Source of the DNA: Actinomycetota bacterium
GTDB taxonomy: Bacteria > Actinomycetota > Actinomycetes > Actinomycetales > Dermatophilaceae
Direction of reading: 5' to 3'
Length of the DNA stretch: 63,367 nt
Assembly (NCBI GenBank): GCA_020161845.1
Contig: JAIUNK010000026.1
Location: 1 to 63,367, forward strand
In this document: in pieces, positions 1-16,494 of the stretch
How positions within the stretch are numbered: the stretch's first letter is position 1
How the letters are laid out: every line of letters starts with the position of its first letter
Notes under the pieces: model-generated
Told to the model about the DNA's origin: nothing
What the model saw: the letters and a program-made list of their open reading frames with translations, nothing else
Databases searched by the model: none
Made by a program: the position numbers and the translations under genes

Positions 1-1391
<1,391 letters not shown>

Positions 1392-1627
1392 CAAACAGAA
1401 AAACCATAAATCCCAGCCCCAAACCAAACAAACCCCACCACCCCCAAACAGGAGCAGCAGAGCCGAATTGACTTGAAACCAAAAACAAACAATTGGCATC
1501 GATTTCGGCACGCTGTTGAGTTCTCAAGAATCGGATGCACGTGTGCGCCGACTCCCGCAGGAGTCGATGCGTGGCAGTGCAGATTGGTTGGCTTCGGAGA
1601 GCACTCTCTCCGGTGAGCCGGCCCACC

Positions 1628-1657
1628 ACTGTAGCAGATTCGCGATCTGCTCCTCAA
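1628..1657 (-). promoter_or_regulatory. rrn promoter P2 (proximal)
   Basis: On the minus strand TTGAGG (1652-1657) is followed after 18 bp by TACAGT (1628-1633). This fits a sigma-70-type housekeeping promoter about 240 bp upstream of the mature 16S 5' end. Confidence 0.6.
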
Positions 1658-1775
1658 GTTCGCGCGAAGCGCAGCGAGGCGGTCGGCTTTCGCCGACGGT
1701 GCTGAGGTGGGCTGTCGGTCTCGGGGACCGGCCACCAGTTGGTGTCCGTTCCTCCCTCGCTGACCGACTCGCCCT

Positions 1776-1804
1776 ACTGTAGACACCTCCGTCGGCAGCA
1801 CCAA
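1776..1804 (-). promoter_or_regulatory. rrn promoter P1 (distal)
   Basis: TTGGTG (1799-1804) is followed after 17 bp by TACAGT (1776-1781) on the minus strand. The -10 hexamer is identical to the one in the proximal site, which supports a tandem pair, a common arrangement for rrn operons. Confidence 0.6.
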
Positions 1805-1903
1805 ATCGGCTGGTCACAAGGCCGCCGCTGGGTCGCCGCCCGACACCCCAGCCCGGCTCGCCCACCGACGTCCCGGCAGGGGTGTCCACCGGGGCGGAGC
1901 GAC

Positions 1904-3163
1904 TCACTCCTGCCGGCGTACGGCTGCCATCGACTTGCGGCCGCGCTTGAGGATCGCCACCTGGCCATGCAGGAAGTCCGCCGACCCCAGCACCGCCTCC
2001 GCGTCGCTGACCTTGACGTTGTTGAGCGACACCCCGCCGTCCCCCAGCAGCCGACGCGCGGCGTTGCGGGAGTCGGCCAGGCCCGACGCCACCAGAGCGT
2101 CGACCACGGACCCGCCCGCGGGCACCGCCCCGGAGGGGAGCTCCGCGGTCGCGTCCAGGAGGGTGCGCTCATCGAGCGCCCCGAGGTCGCCCGTGCCAAA
2201 GAGCGCCGCCGAGGCCGCCTGCACCGCGGCCGTCGCCGCCGCGCCGTGGACCAGCGTGGTGATCTCCGCCGCAAGCACCTTCTGCGCCGTCCGGCGGAAC
2301 GGTTCGTCGGCCACCTGCCGGGCCAGGTCCTCGATCTCGTCGGGGGCCAGGTCGGTGAAGACCTTCAACAGCATCACGACCGAGGCGTCCTCGACATTGA
2401 GCCAGTACTGGTAGAACGCGTACGGGCTGGTCATATCGGGGTCGAGCCAGATCGCGTTGCCGGCGGATTTGCCGAACTTCTCCCCCGCGCTGTCCGTGAG
2501 CAGGGGCGTGGTCAGCGCGTGCACGGAGGCTCCCTCGACCCGGCCGACCAGGTCCACCCCCGCGGTCAGATTGCCCCACTGGTCCTGCCCACCGGTCTGC
2601 AGCCGGCAGCCGTATTCCCGGAACAGGTGCAGGAAGTCCAGCGCCTGCAGGATCTGGTAGCTGAATTCGGTGTAGCTGATGCCCTGCTCGGAGTTCAGCC
2701 GGGCCGCGACGGCGTCCTTGCGGATCATCTGATTGACCCGGAAGTGCTTGCCGTAGTCGCGCAGGAAGTCCAGCGCGGAGATCGGCGCCGTCCAGTCGAG
2801 GTTGTTGACGAACCGGGCCGGATTGGCATCGTCCTCCCCGAGGATCCGCCGCACCTGCACGGCGATCCGCGCCACGTCGGCCGCCGTCTCCTCCTTGGTC
2901 TTCAACACCCGCTCGCTGCTGGGGCGGGGGTCGCCGATCAGCCCGGTCGATCCCCCGACCAGCCCGATCACGTGGTGTCCCGCGCGCTGCAGGTGGCGCA
3001 ACACGATCAGCTGCACGAGGTTGCCGAAGTGCAGCGACGGCGCGGTCGGATCGAATCCGCAGTACACCGTGATCGGGGTCGCGAGCGCCTCGCGCAGCGC
3101 GTCCGGGTCGGTGGTCTGCGCCACCAGGCCGCGCCAGGTCAACTCGTCGAACACGTTGCCCAC
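1904..3163 (-). CDS. tyrS: Tyrosyl-tRNA synthetase
   Basis: Class I aminoacyl-tRNA synthetase that charges tRNA-Tyr in the cytoplasm; 419 aa, normal for the bacterial family. The HIGH motif appears as HFGN at residues 45-48 and the KMSKS loop as KFGKS at about 229-233. An S4-type RNA-binding domain fills roughly the last 70 residues. It is the last gene of the long minus-strand block that starts at argC and lies 61 bp after mpg, so read-through from the arg operon is possible. No T-box or leader peptide is visible in the short gap. Confidence 0.97.
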   Translation of the reverse strand: MGNVFDELTWRGLVAQTTDPDALREALATPITVYCGFDPTAPSLHFGNLVQLIVLRHLQRAGHHVIGLVGGSTGLIGDPRPSSERVLKTKEETAADVARIAVQVRRILGEDDANPARFVNNLDWTAPISALDFLRDYGKHFRVNQMIRKDAVAARLNSEQGISYTEFSYQILQALDFLHLFREYGCRLQTGGQDQWGNLTAGVDLVGRVEGASVHALTTPLLTDSAGEKFGKSAGNAIWLDPDMTSPYAFYQYWLNVEDASVVMLLKVFTDLAPDEIEDLARQVADEPFRRTAQKVLAAEITTLVHGAAATAAVQAASAALFGTGDLGALDERTLLDATAELPSGAVPAGGSVVDALVASGLADSRNAARRLLGDGGVSLNNVKVSDAEAVLGSADFLHGQVAILKRGRKSMAAVRRQE

Positions 3164-3224
3164 GTTCCGATCCCCTTCTCCCTCGTCGCGCGCCGCGGGT
3201 GGCGGCGCCCCGGGTCATCCTCCC

Positions 3225-5950
<2,726 letters not shown>

Positions 5951-5957
5951 CTCCGGC

Positions 5958-6905
5958 TCAGCGGCCGGCCTCCACGAGGAAGGCGAGCAGCGCCTTCTGC
6001 GCGTGCAGCCGGTTCTCCGCCTCGTCGAACACGACCGAGGCGGGTCCGTCGATCACCGAGGCGCTCACCTCGAAGCCGCGATAGGCGGGCAGGCAGTGCA
6101 TGAAGATGGCGTCCGGCTTGGCCAGGCCCATGATCGCGACGTTGACCTGGAAGGAGGCGAACGGGTTGCCCTCGCCGCGCCGCTGCGCCTTCTCGGCCTC
6201 CATGCCCATCGACACCCAGGTGTCGGTGACGACCACGTCGGCGTCCTTCGCCGCCTGCGCACCGTCCCCGGTGACGGTCACCGAACCGCCGGTCGAGGCG
6301 GCGAGTTCCTTAGCGCGAGCGACGATCTCGGGAGCGGGTTGGTGGCCGCCGGGGCCCGCGATCCGCACGTGCATGCCGGCCATGGCCATGCCGATCGCGT
6401 AGGAGTTGGCCATGTTGTTGCCGGCGTCGCCGAGGTAGGCGAACGTCAGCCCGGCCAAGGTGCCCTTGTGCTCTTTGATCGTCTGCAGGTCGGCGAGGAT
6501 CTGGCACGGGTGGAACTGGTCGGTGAGCGCATTCACCACGGGGACCGTGGAATTCGCGGCCATCTCCTCGATCCGGTCCTGTCCGGAGGTGCGCCACACG
6601 ATCGCGGACACGGCCCGGGTGAGCACCTTCGCCGAGTCGGCGATCGACTCGCGGACCCCGATCTGCGCGAGGTTGCCGTCCACGACGAACGGGAAGCCGC
6701 CGAGTTCGGCGATCCCGGCCATGAACGACACCTGGGTGCGTAGGGTCGGCTTGTCGAAGATGATCGCGACCGCCTGCGGACCCTCGAACGGCCGCACGCC
6801 GAACCGGTCCTGCTTCATCGCGATGGCCCGGTCGATGATCTGCGCCTGTTCGGCGGGGGTCAGGTCGTCGTCGCGCAGGAAGTGCCGCACGGTCTGTCCA
6901 GTCAT
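5958..6905 (-). CDS. argF: Ornithine carbamoyltransferase
   Basis: Makes citrulline from ornithine and carbamoyl phosphate. The start is taken as the ATG at 6903-6905, which overlaps the argD stop as ATGA; an upstream ATG at 6915-6917 is also in frame. Family motifs are present: FHPCQ with the catalytic-site His, the ornithine-binding DTWVSMG, and HCLPA with its conserved Cys. The carbamoyl-phosphate loop, usually STRTR, reads TLRTQ here ([10 protein letters not shown]), keeping the central Arg and the following Thr but not the flanking residues. The overall sequence still matches the actinobacterial OTCase pattern closely. Confidence 0.93.
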   Translation of the reverse strand: MTGQTVRHFLRDDDLTPAEQAQIIDRAIAMKQDRFGVRPFEGPQAVAIIFDKPTLRTQVSFMAGIAELGGFPFVVDGNLAQIGVRESIADSAKVLTRAVSAIVWRTSGQDRIEEMAANSTVPVVNALTDQFHPCQILADLQTIKEHKGTLAGLTFAYLGDAGNNMANSYAIGMAMAGMHVRIAGPGGHQPAPEIVARAKELAASTGGSVTVTGDGAQAAKDADVVVTDTWVSMGMEAEKAQRRGEGNPFASFQVNVAIMGLAKPDAIFMHCLPAYRGFEVSASVIDGPASVVFDEAENRLHAQKALLAFLVEAGR

Positions 6906-8104
6906 TCGTCGTTCCATTCATCGAGCAGGGGCTGCAGGGTCGCCACGAACGTATCCGCCTGCGCCAGGTTCAGGAGCAGGGATGGCGCAAGTCGCAGCGT
7001 GCGGGGGTTGGGTGCGTTGACGATGACACCGGCCTGCAGCAGGGCCGCGGCCAGCGCGGCCGAGCCCTCGTCGCGCAGCCCGATGCCGAGCAGCAACCCC
7101 TCGCCGCGGACCTCGGTGACCCGCGGGTGGGCCAGGCCCCGCACCCCGGCGGCGATCTTGTCGCCGACCAGGCGGACGTCGTCCAGGACGTGTTGCTCCG
7201 CCAGGGTCCGGCAGACCGCCAGACCGGCGGCGCAGGCCAGCGGGTTGCCACCGAAGGTCGAGCCGTGCTGGCCCGCGGTGAGCATGCCGGTCACCGCCGC
7301 GCTGTAGGTGACCAGCGCCCCGATCGGGACCCCGCCCGCCAGGCCCTTGGCCAAGGTCATCGCGTCGGGAAGGATGTCGGCGCGTTGGTGGTCGAACCAC
7401 CGGCCGGTGCGCCCGACGCCGGTCTGCACCTCGTCGAAGACCAGCAGGGCACCGTGCGCCGTGCACAGCTCGCGGGCCAGCCGCAGGTAGTCGACGGAGG
7501 CGGGGATGACCCCCGCCTCGCCTTGGGTGGGTTCGAGGAAGAGCGCGGCCACCGGGCCGGCCGCCGCATCGGCGAAGGCGGCGCGTAGCGCGTCCGCGTC
7601 GTCGTACGGGACGTGCGTGACCTCGCCGATGAGGGGGGCGAAGGGCTCCCGGTAGGCCGCCTTGTGGGTGAGCGCCAGAGCCCCGGTGGAGCGCCCGTGG
7701 AAGGCGCCCTCGGCGGCGATCAGGCGGGTGCGGCCGGTCCGCCGGGACAGCTTGATCGCGGCCTCGACGGCCTCGGTCCCGGAGTTGGTGAAGAAGACCG
7801 CCGACCCTTCCGGCGCCCCGGCCAGCCGCAGCAGCGTCTCCGCGAGTTCGATCTGGGGCGCGCTGGTGAAGAAGTTGCTGATGTGGATCATCCGCTCGGC
7901 CTGCTCGCGGACGGCCGCCACGAGGGCGGGGTGGCCGTGGCCCAGCGCGTTGACGGCGATCCCGGCGAGCAGGTCGAGGTATTCCTTGCCGTCGGCGTCC
8001 CAGACGGAGCTGCCCGCCCCCCGGGTCAGCACGAGCTGCGGTCGACCGAAAACCGGCAGCAGCGCGGCGGCATAGCGGTCCAGGTATTGCGCCTGGCTGG
8101 TCAT
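6902..8104 (-). CDS. argD: Acetylornithine aminotransferase
   Basis: PLP-dependent class III aminotransferase converting N-acetylglutamate semialdehyde to N-acetylornithine; 400 aa. Visible features are [18 protein letters not shown] for phosphate binding, [12 protein letters not shown] containing the PLP-contacting Asp, and TLAKGLAGG with the Schiff-base Lys. The start ATG overlaps the argB stop by 4 bp, which indicates translational coupling. Confidence 0.97.
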   Translation of the reverse strand: MTSQAQYLDRYAAALLPVFGRPQLVLTRGAGSSVWDADGKEYLDLLAGIAVNALGHGHPALVAAVREQAERMIHISNFFTSAPQIELAETLLRLAGAPEGSAVFFTNSGTEAVEAAIKLSRRTGRTRLIAAEGAFHGRSTGALALTHKAAYREPFAPLIGEVTHVPYDDADALRAAFADAAAGPVAALFLEPTQGEAGVIPASVDYLRLARELCTAHGALLVFDEVQTGVGRTGRWFDHQRADILPDAMTLAKGLAGGVPIGALVTYSAAVTGMLTAGQHGSTFGGNPLACAAGLAVCRTLAEQHVLDDVRLVGDKIAAGVRGLAHPRVTEVRGEGLLLGIGLRDEGSAALAAALLQAGVIVNAPNPRTLRLAPSLLLNLAQADTFVATLQPLLDEWNDE

Positions 8105-9093
8105 GGGGTGGACTCCTCGTCGTCGGGCAGGATCATCGTGCCGATGCCCTCGCCGGTGAAGACCTCGAGCAGCAGCGAGTGGGGGGCCCGGCCGTCGATC
8201 ACGTGGGCCTGGGGGACGCCGCCCCGGACGGCGCGCACGCAGGCCTCGAGCTTGGGCATCATCCCGGCGTCCACCGTCGCGAGCATCTCCTCCGCGCTGC
8301 TGACACTCATCCGGCTGAGCAGGGTGGACTTGTCGGGCCACGCGGCGTACACGCCTTCGACGTCGGTGAGGACGACCAGCTTGCGCGCCCCGAGCGCCAC
8401 CGCGAGGGCCGAGGCGGCGGTGTCGGCGTTGACATTGAGCACCCCGTCGCCGTCCAGGTCGGGGGCGATCGTCGAGACCACCGGCACCCGACCGGCGGCG
8501 AGGATGTCGATCACCGCCGAGGGATTGACCTCGACGACGTCCCCGACGAGGCCGATGTCCTCTTCGGTGCCGTCGACCAGGGCACCGCGGCGGCGGGCGC
8601 CGAACAGCCCGGCGTCCTCCCCGGACAGGCCCACCGCGATCGGCCCGTGGTCGTTGAGCAGGCCGACCAGCTCCCGGCCGACCTGACCCATCAACACCAT
8701 CCGGACCACGTCCATCACCTCGGGGGTGGTGACCCGCAGGCCGGCCTTGAACTCGCTGCTGATGCCCAGGCGCGCCAGCATGGCCCCGATCTGGGGACCG
8801 CCGCCGTGCACGACGACCGGCCGCAGCCCGGCGTACCGCAGGAACGCGATGTCCTGGGCGAACGCCTGCTTGAGGGTGGCGTCGGTCATCGCGTTGCCGC
8901 CGTATTTCACGACGACCAGCGCGCCGCGGAACCGCTGCAGCCAAGGCAGGGCATCGACGAGCACCTGGGCCTTGCCGGCCGCGGTGGCCAGGCTGGTCTG
9001 ATCGCGCAGGGTGCGCAGATGGTGGGAGGCCGCGCGGAGCCGGTCCGGATCGGTGCGGGCGGCGACGGTGTTGGGCTGGGTGTGTTCGCTCAT
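8101..9093 (-). CDS. argB: Acetylglutamate kinase
   Basis: Phosphorylates N-acetylglutamate. The amino-acid kinase fold is shown by VVKYGGNAM (phosphate loop), VVHGGGPQI (substrate binding) and [14 protein letters not shown] near the nucleotide site. It is 330 aa; the roughly 55 residues before the kinase core are longer than in many homologues and contain a predicted helix. Such N-terminal helices mediate hexamerisation and arginine inhibition in arginine-sensitive NAGKs, so feedback inhibition is plausible. It overlaps argJ and argD by 4 bp each. Confidence 0.96.
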   Translation of the reverse strand: MSEHTQPNTVAARTDPDRLRAASHHLRTLRDQTSLATAAGKAQVLVDALPWLQRFRGALVVVKYGGNAMTDATLKQAFAQDIAFLRYAGLRPVVVHGGGPQIGAMLARLGISSEFKAGLRVTTPEVMDVVRMVLMGQVGRELVGLLNDHGPIAVGLSGEDAGLFGARRRGALVDGTEEDIGLVGDVVEVNPSAVIDILAAGRVPVVSTIAPDLDGDGVLNVNADTAASALAVALGARKLVVLTDVEGVYAAWPDKSTLLSRMSVSSAEEMLATVDAGMMPKLEACVRAVRGGVPQAHVIDGRAPHSLLLEVFTGEGIGTMILPDDEESTP

Positions 9094-10237
9094 GTGCTGT
9101 ACGCCGAGTTCTCGTGGACGTAATCGTGGGTGAGGTCGTTGGTCCAGACGGTGGCCTCTTGGTCCCCCGCCTTGAGGTCGATGAGGATGCGTACGTCGCG
9201 TGCCGTCAGGTCCACGAGGCTCCGGTCGGCGCCGACGCCGCAGTTGTGGCAGACGGTGACGTCATTGATCGCGACGTCGAGCTGGGTCGGGTCGAACGCG
9301 GCAGACGTGGTGCCGACCGCGGCGACGATCCGGCCCCAGTTGGGGTCCCCACCGAAGATGGCGCACTTGAGCAGGTTGCTGCGGGCCACCGCCCGGGCCA
9401 CCTCGACCGCGTCGTCCTCGCTGGCGGCGCGGGTGACGGTGATCGCGATGTCGTGCTTGGCGCCCTCGGCGTCGGCGATCAGCTGCCGCGCCAGGTCGGC
9501 GCAGACCCGGGTCAGCGCGTGCCTGAGCTGCGCCGCGGACGGGGTCACCGCGGAGGCGCCCGAGGACAGTACGACGACGGTGTCGTTGGTGGACATGCAG
9601 CCGTCGGAGTCGATCCGGTCGAAGGTCACCCGGGTCGCCTCCTGCAGCGCCGCCGCCAAGTCCGGCCCGGTCACGACGGCGTCCGTGGTCAGCACGACGA
9701 GCATGGTGGCCAGCCCGGGCGCGAGCATCCCGGCGCCCTTGGCCATCCCGCCGACCGACCACCCGTCCTCGACGTGCTGGGCCTGCTTGGCCACGGTGTC
9801 AGTGGTCATGATCGCCCGCGCGGCGTCGGCGCCGCCGTCGGAACTCAGCTCGCTCGCGGCGTGGTCGACCCCGGCGAGCAACAGGTCCAGGTCGAGGCGC
9901 TCGCCGATGATCCCGGTCGAGCAGACCACAATGTCACCGGCCGAGCAGCCCAGGCGGCGCGCGGTGTGCTCCGCGGTGCGATGGGTGTCGCCGAAGCCCT
10001 CGGGGCCGGTGCAGGCGTTGGCCCCACCGGAGTTGAGGATCACGGCGTCGGCCCGATGGTCGGTGAGCACCTGCCGGCTCCAGGTCACCGGGGCCGCCTC
10101 GACCCGGTTCGTCGTGAAGACGCCGGCAGCGACGTGATCGGGCCCGTCGTTGACGACCAGCGCCAGATCCGGGCGGCCGGAGGCTTTGAGCCCCGCCGTC
10201 ACTCCGGCGGCCCGGAAACCTTCGGGGAACGTGATGC

Positions 10238-10241
<4 letters not shown>
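9090..10241 (-). CDS. argJ: Bifunctional ornithine acetyltransferase / N-acetylglutamate synthase
   Basis: Recycles the acetyl group from acetylornithine to glutamate, giving the cyclic arginine pathway; 383 aa. The self-cleavage region [20 protein letters not shown] holds the nucleophilic Thr (ATML) that starts the beta chain. [10 protein letters not shown] and the C-terminal VCHNCGVG region fit the family. With argJ present a separate argA or argE need not be nearby, and none is seen. Confidence 0.97.
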
Positions 10242-11893
<1,652 letters not shown>

Positions 11894-11905
<12 letters not shown>

Positions 11906-12721
11906 GTCGCTGGGACCGTACGGCGTGAGGGTGAGCGTCCTGGCCCCGCGCGGCAGGCCGTTCTCCGCGGCCTTGGTCAGAGCGTCGATCGTGTCGACGC
12001 CGGCCCGGACGAACCGCCCCGACCAGGCGTCCAGCCGCCCGGCGGCCAGGGCCAACGCCAGCTCGGCGACGGCCTGCGGCGCCGTCCAGTCGGTGCGCTC
12101 CTCGTGCACCGCCATCGCGGTGGTCATGTCCGTGCGGACCACGCCGGGCATGAGGTCGAAGGCGAACACGCCGCGTCCGCGGCCGGCGAGATGGGTCGCC
12201 CCCGTCAACCGCGCGAGGCCGGTCTTGGCCACGGCGTACGCGGAAAAGACCTCGTCCGCGCGGGTGCCCGCGCCGGAGTTGAGGTTGATGACGCGCCCCG
12301 ACCCGCGGGCCAGCATCCCGGGCAACACCATCCGGGTGAGCAGATAGGGACCGCGCAGGTCGACCTCGAGGCAGCGCCACCAGTCCGCCGGATCCGACTC
12401 GGCCAGCGGCACCTCGTCGTCGATCACGCCCGCATTGTTGACCAGCACGTCGACCCGCCCGTGCCGGGTGAGCACGTCGCCGACGAACCGGCGGACCGCC
12501 GCCTCGTCGGTCACATCGACGGCGGCCACGTCGTACGACCGCTCGGTCGCGCCGGACTCCTCGCCGCCCGCACCGGCCTCGGCGCGTCGGCCGAAGAAGG
12601 AGCACGCCGCCACGACGTACCCCGCCGCGGCGAACGCCTGCGCCAGATGCGCACCGATGCCCCGGCTCGCGCCGGTGACCACGGCGACCCGGCGGTCCGA
12701 GCCCTGCGACGTCTCAACCAC
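11894..12721 (-). CDS. Short-chain dehydrogenase/reductase
   Basis: NAD(P)-dependent oxidoreductase of the classical SDR fold; 275 aa from the GTG at 12719-12721, which overlaps the pheT stop by 8 bp. TGASRGIG (residues 16-23) binds the cofactor, NNAG is near 96-99, and the catalytic Ser149, Tyr162 and Lys166 (SAYAVAK) are all present. The substrate cannot be predicted. The coupling to pheT suggests shared transcription but no obvious pathway link. An in-frame ATG further upstream lies inside pheT and is less likely. Confidence 0.85.
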
Positions 12722-15296
12722 GCTGCACCGCCCCCGTCTGCTGCGTCGCACAGGCGATCGCCGCATCGCGCGCAGCGCTGACCTCGTCGGTGGTCAACGT
12801 GCGGTCCGACGCCCGGAAGGAGAGCCGGTAGGCCAATGACTTCGTGCCCTCCGCCAGCTGGTCCCCCCGATAGACGTCGAACAGCGCGAGCGCCTCCAGA
12901 TCCGGCCCCGCGCCCCGCCGCAGGGCGTCGGCCACCTCCGCCGCGGGCACCGCCTCGGCCACCTCGAGGGCGACATCGGAGTGCGCGACCGGATAGGTCG
13001 ACAGGGCCCGCGGCTGGGCCGGATCGCCCGAGGCGGCGATCAGCGCGTCGAGGTTCAGCTCGGCGGCGCAGGTGCGGGCGGGCAGCTCCAGCGCGGCGAC
13101 CACCTTCGGGTGCAGTTCTCCGGCGTGGCCGAGGACCGTGCCGTCGGGCAGCGCCAGCTGCGCGCACCGGCCGGGGTGGAACGGGCTGGCATCCCCGGCG
13201 CGCACGCTCAGGTCCTGCGCGAACGCCCGGCCGAGCGCGACGGCCAGTCCGATGGCATCCGCCGCCGACCAGGCCCGGCCCGGACCCCAGGGGCCGGCCG
13301 GCGCCGCGTCGCCGGCGAGGGCGATCGCCACGTGCCGCGGCTGCGCGGGGACGGCGTCGAGGATCGCCCGCAGCGTGTGCTCGTCGGGGCGCACCCCGAC
13401 CGCGGGCACCGGGGCCTGCCGCAGCGGCCCCCCGGGGGTGAAGACCACGCCCTGTTCGTAGAGCGCCACGTCCTTGCTGCCCCGGCGCACGTTCATGCGC
13501 AGGGTCGGCAGCAGCGTGGCGAGCAGGCTGGTGCGCAGGTGCGGGGCCTCGTCGGAGAGGGGATTGGCCAACCGTACGGCGTACCGTCGGGCGTCGCCTG
13601 CGTCGTAGCCGAGCTGGTCGCCGACGCCCGCGCCGACGAACGGATAGCTCCACACCTCGATGAGGCCGAGCCCGGCGAGCGCGGCACTGGCGACCCGGAT
13701 CCCGCGCTGCGACGCGGTCAGCCCCCGTCCGCCCGGCGCCATCGGCAGCACGGCGGGGATGGCGTCGTACCCCCGCAGGCGCGCGACCTCCTCCACGAGA
13801 TCGGGGCCGTTGCGCAGGTCGGGACGCCAGGACGGCGGGGTGACCCGGACGAACCCGAAGCTGCCCTCGGTGACCGTTGCCAGTTCGGTGACCTGGCAGC
13901 CCAGGGACCGCAGACAGGCCACGACGTCGGCATGGGACAGCCCGGCCGGGACCGGATCGGTCCCGGGGCTGCCCGGCTGGATCAGGCGCCATGCCGAGCC
14001 GGTGTCGAAGGTGATGTCCTGGCCCGGCTCCCGCCGGTCCATGTCGGTGACGGCAGGGTCGGCGGTCCCCCCGGCGTACTCCACGAGCATGCGCACGGCG
14101 AGCTCGGCGACGGCCGCACAGATGGCCGGGTCGACGCCCCGCTCGAAACGGCGGCTGGCCTCGCTGGACAGGCGGTGACGGCGGGACGTGCGAGCGACGG
14201 TCACGGCGTCGAAATGGGCCGCCTCGATGAGCACGTTGCGGGTCGCCGGGGTGACCTCGCTGGTCGCACCGCCCATGACGCCGGCCAACGCGAGCGGGGT
14301 CGTGCCGCCGTCGGTGATGAGCAGGTCCTCGGGGTCCAGCTCGCGGTCGACGTCGTCGAGGGTGACCAGGCGCTCGCCCGGCTGCGCCCGGCGCACCTCG
14401 ATCGCCCCCGAGAGGGTGTCCAGGTCGAAGGCGTGTAGCGGCTGGCCGGTGAGCAGCATGAGGTAGTTGGTGATGTCGACGGCCAGGCTGATCGGCCGCA
14501 TCCCCAGCTGCGCCAGCCGCTGCTTCATCCAGCCCGGCGAGGCGGCGGTCGGGTCGATGCCCCGCACGATGCGTGCCACGTAGCGGTCGCAGCCGGCCAC
14601 CCCGTGGATCCGCGCCGCGTCGTAGAGCCGCACCTCGTAGCCGTCCTCGGTGGTGGCGGGCGGCTGGACCTGATCCGGCCCCACCGGGTCGCGGAACTGC
14701 TCGCCCCGGCCGATGGCCAGGGCATATTCGCGCGCGATCCCCCGCATCGAGAAGCAATAGCCCCGGTCCGGGGTCACGTTGACCTCGACCACCTGCTCGC
14801 CGAGGCCGAACAGCGGCATCGCGTCCTGGCCCGGCGTCAGGGCGGACAGGGTCGCCTCGTCGCCGGCGAAGTAGTCGGTGAGCACGATGATGCCGGCGTG
14901 GTCCTCGCCGATGCCGAGCTCCCGCTCCGAGACGATCATCCCGGCGGAGACGTGCCCGTAGGTCTTGCGGGCGGCGATCTCGATGTCGCCGAGCCGGCCG
15001 CCGGGCAGGATGACCGCGACGAGGTCGCCCGCGGCGAAGTTGTGGGCGCCGCAGACGATCTCCTGCGGCTGCTCGCGGCCGATGTCGACGTGGCAGAAGT
15101 GGACGGTCTTGCCGTTCTTCTGCGGCTCGTCGGTCTTGTCCAGGACCCGGCCCACGACGAGGGGTCCGGTCACGGATCCGCCGTGCAGCGCCTCCTCCTC
15201 GAGGCCGACGCGGACGAGGTCGGCGGCGACCTGTTCGCCGGGCGGGACCGCGTCCAGCCCGACGAGTTCGGCGAGCCAACTGGTGGGGGCCAGCAT
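12714..15296 (-). CDS. pheT: Phenylalanyl-tRNA synthetase beta subunit
   Basis: Large subunit of the (alpha-beta)2 PheRS; 860 aa. Domain order is as expected: N-terminal region, an EMAP/OB-type tRNA-binding domain (about residues 40-150, CGAHNFAAGD), the B3/B4 editing domain, B5, the catalytic-like domain, and a C-terminal ferredoxin-fold anticodon-binding domain (FDX-ACB, ending near LTTDEVSAARDAAIA). The ATG overlaps the pheS stop by one base (TGATG). Confidence 0.97.
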   Translation of the reverse strand: MLAPTSWLAELVGLDAVPPGEQVAADLVRVGLEEEALHGGSVTGPLVVGRVLDKTDEPQKNGKTVHFCHVDIGREQPQEIVCGAHNFAAGDLVAVILPGGRLGDIEIAARKTYGHVSAGMIVSERELGIGEDHAGIIVLTDYFAGDEATLSALTPGQDAMPLFGLGEQVVEVNVTPDRGYCFSMRGIAREYALAIGRGEQFRDPVGPDQVQPPATTEDGYEVRLYDAARIHGVAGCDRYVARIVRGIDPTAASPGWMKQRLAQLGMRPISLAVDITNYLMLLTGQPLHAFDLDTLSGAIEVRRAQPGERLVTLDDVDRELDPEDLLITDGGTTPLALAGVMGGATSEVTPATRNVLIEAAHFDAVTVARTSRRHRLSSEASRRFERGVDPAICAAVAELAVRMLVEYAGGTADPAVTDMDRREPGQDITFDTGSAWRLIQPGSPGTDPVPAGLSHADVVACLRSLGCQVTELATVTEGSFGFVRVTPPSWRPDLRNGPDLVEEVARLRGYDAIPAVLPMAPGGRGLTASQRGIRVASAALAGLGLIEVWSYPFVGAGVGDQLGYDAGDARRYAVRLANPLSDEAPHLRTSLLATLLPTLRMNVRRGSKDVALYEQGVVFTPGGPLRQAPVPAVGVRPDEHTLRAILDAVPAQPRHVAIALAGDAAPAGPWGPGRAWSAADAIGLAVALGRAFAQDLSVRAGDASPFHPGRCAQLALPDGTVLGHAGELHPKVVAALELPARTCAAELNLDALIAASGDPAQPRALSTYPVAHSDVALEVAEAVPAAEVADALRRGAGPDLEALALFDVYRGDQLAEGTKSLAYRLSFRASDRTLTTDEVSAARDAAIACATQQTGAVQRG

Positions 15297-16429
15297 CAGA
15301 TCTCCATCCCGAACTGCGCGGAGAACCGCGCGTCGCCCTCGACGATGTCGTGCATATCGGTCACGCCGTTGCGCAGCTGGATCGTGCGGTCGATCCCCAT
15401 GCCGAAGGCGAACCCGGTGTAGACGTCGGGGTCGATCCCGGCCGCCGCCAGCACGTTGCGGTTGACCATGCCGCAGCCGCCCCACTCGATCCAGCCCGTG
15501 CCGCCGCAGGTCCGGCACGGCGCCGCGGCGGCACCGGCCGGGTCGTCGTCGCGGCACACCCAGCACTGGAAGTCCATCTCGGCGCTGGGCTCGGTGAACG
15601 GGAAGAACGACGGGCGCAGCCGGGTGCTGATGCCGGCTCCGAACATGGCCGCCGCGAGGTGGTCGAGCGTGCCCTTCAGGTGCGCCATTGTCAGGTGCTT
15701 GTCCACGGCCAAGCCCTCGACCTGGTGGAAGACCGGTGTGTGCGTCGCGTCGAGTTCGTCGGTGCGATAGACCCGGCCGGGGACGGCCACGTAGATCGGC
15801 AGGTCGCGCTCCAACCGGGAGGTGTCCAGGCGGAGCATGGTGCGGGCCTGCACCGGCGAGGTGTGGGTGCGCAGCACCAGCCCGCTGTCGGGCGGGTCGA
15901 CGAAGAAGGTGTCCTGCATCTGCCGGGCCGGGTGGTCCGGCGCGAAGTTGAGCGCGTCGAAGTTGAACCACTCGGCTTCCAGCTCGGGGCCGTCAGCGAT
16001 CTCCCAGCCCATCCCGACGAAGATGTCCTGGATCCGCTCGGTGACGAGGTTGATGGGGTGTCGGGCGCCGAGCCGCCGGTAGGGGGAGGGCACCGTGACG
16101 TCGATCGCCTCCTCGATCAGGATGCGCTCGTCCCGGTCGGCCTCGAGCTCGGCCTGGCGGGCCTTGAGCGCCTCGGCGACCCGGCCGCGAGCCTGGCCGA
16201 CCCGCTTGCCGGCGTCGGCCTTCGCGCTCGGCGGCAGGGCGCCGATCTCGCGGTTGGCGAGCGCCAGGGGCGACTTGTCGCCGGCGTGCGCCTGCCGCGC
16301 CGTCTTGAGGGCGTCCAGGTCGCCCGCCGCACCGATCGCCGCCAGCGCATCGGCGACATAGCCCTCGATCGCGGCTGGCTCCAGGGCGGCGACCTCGACG
16401 GGGTCGTACTGCTTGTTCGGTCCTGACAC
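15296..16429 (-). CDS. pheS: Phenylalanyl-tRNA synthetase alpha subunit
   Basis: Catalytic class II subunit of PheRS; 377 aa from a GTG start at 16427-16429 ([13 protein letters not shown]). An N-terminal coiled-coil arm covers about residues 15-100. The class II core includes [14 protein letters not shown], the motif 2 region [11 protein letters not shown] and the motif 3 end [14 protein letters not shown] conserved-looking [15 protein letters not shown] segment is present near residue 315. The 65-bp gap to the upstream sensor-kinase gene shows no leader peptide or T-box. Confidence 0.96.
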   Translation of the reverse strand: MSGPNKQYDPVEVAALEPAAIEGYVADALAAIGAAGDLDALKTARQAHAGDKSPLALANREIGALPPSAKADAGKRVGQARGRVAEALKARQAELEADRDERILIEEAIDVTVPSPYRRLGARHPINLVTERIQDIFVGMGWEIADGPELEAEWFNFDALNFAPDHPARQMQDTFFVDPPDSGLVLRTHTSPVQARTMLRLDTSRLERDLPIYVAVPGRVYRTDELDATHTPVFHQVEGLAVDKHLTMAHLKGTLDHLAAAMFGAGISTRLRPSFFPFTEPSAEMDFQCWVCRDDDPAGAAAAPCRTCGGTGWIEWGGCGMVNRNVLAAAGIDPDVYTGFAFGMGIDRTIQLRNGVTDMHDIVEGDARFSAQFGMEI

Positions 16430-16494
16430 GGCCCCGATCCTAGCTAGGGCGCTGGTGGTGACGCGAAAGGGTATCGCCGGGCGAAACCGCCCGG

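Larger units (their letters stand above)
1392..1903 (-). promoter_or_regulatory. rrn leader and promoter region (no protein gene)
   Basis: This 512-bp stretch between 16S and tyrS holds no credible gene. In the RNA sense it contains two promoter-like sites, the perfect palindrome TTGAGAACTCAA at 1516-1527, a conserved element in actinobacterial rRNA leaders, and a T/G-rich stretch just before the 16S 5' end. The palindrome and following segment probably form part of the precursor processing or antitermination region; that role is inferred from family knowledge. Confidence 0.7.

Noticed and set aside
12722-12766. Longer SDR start upstream of 12721
   Set aside because: Adds RRSPVRRSRRGRC-type residues that are a shadow of the pheT 3' end; SDR proteins begin close to the glycine-rich motif.
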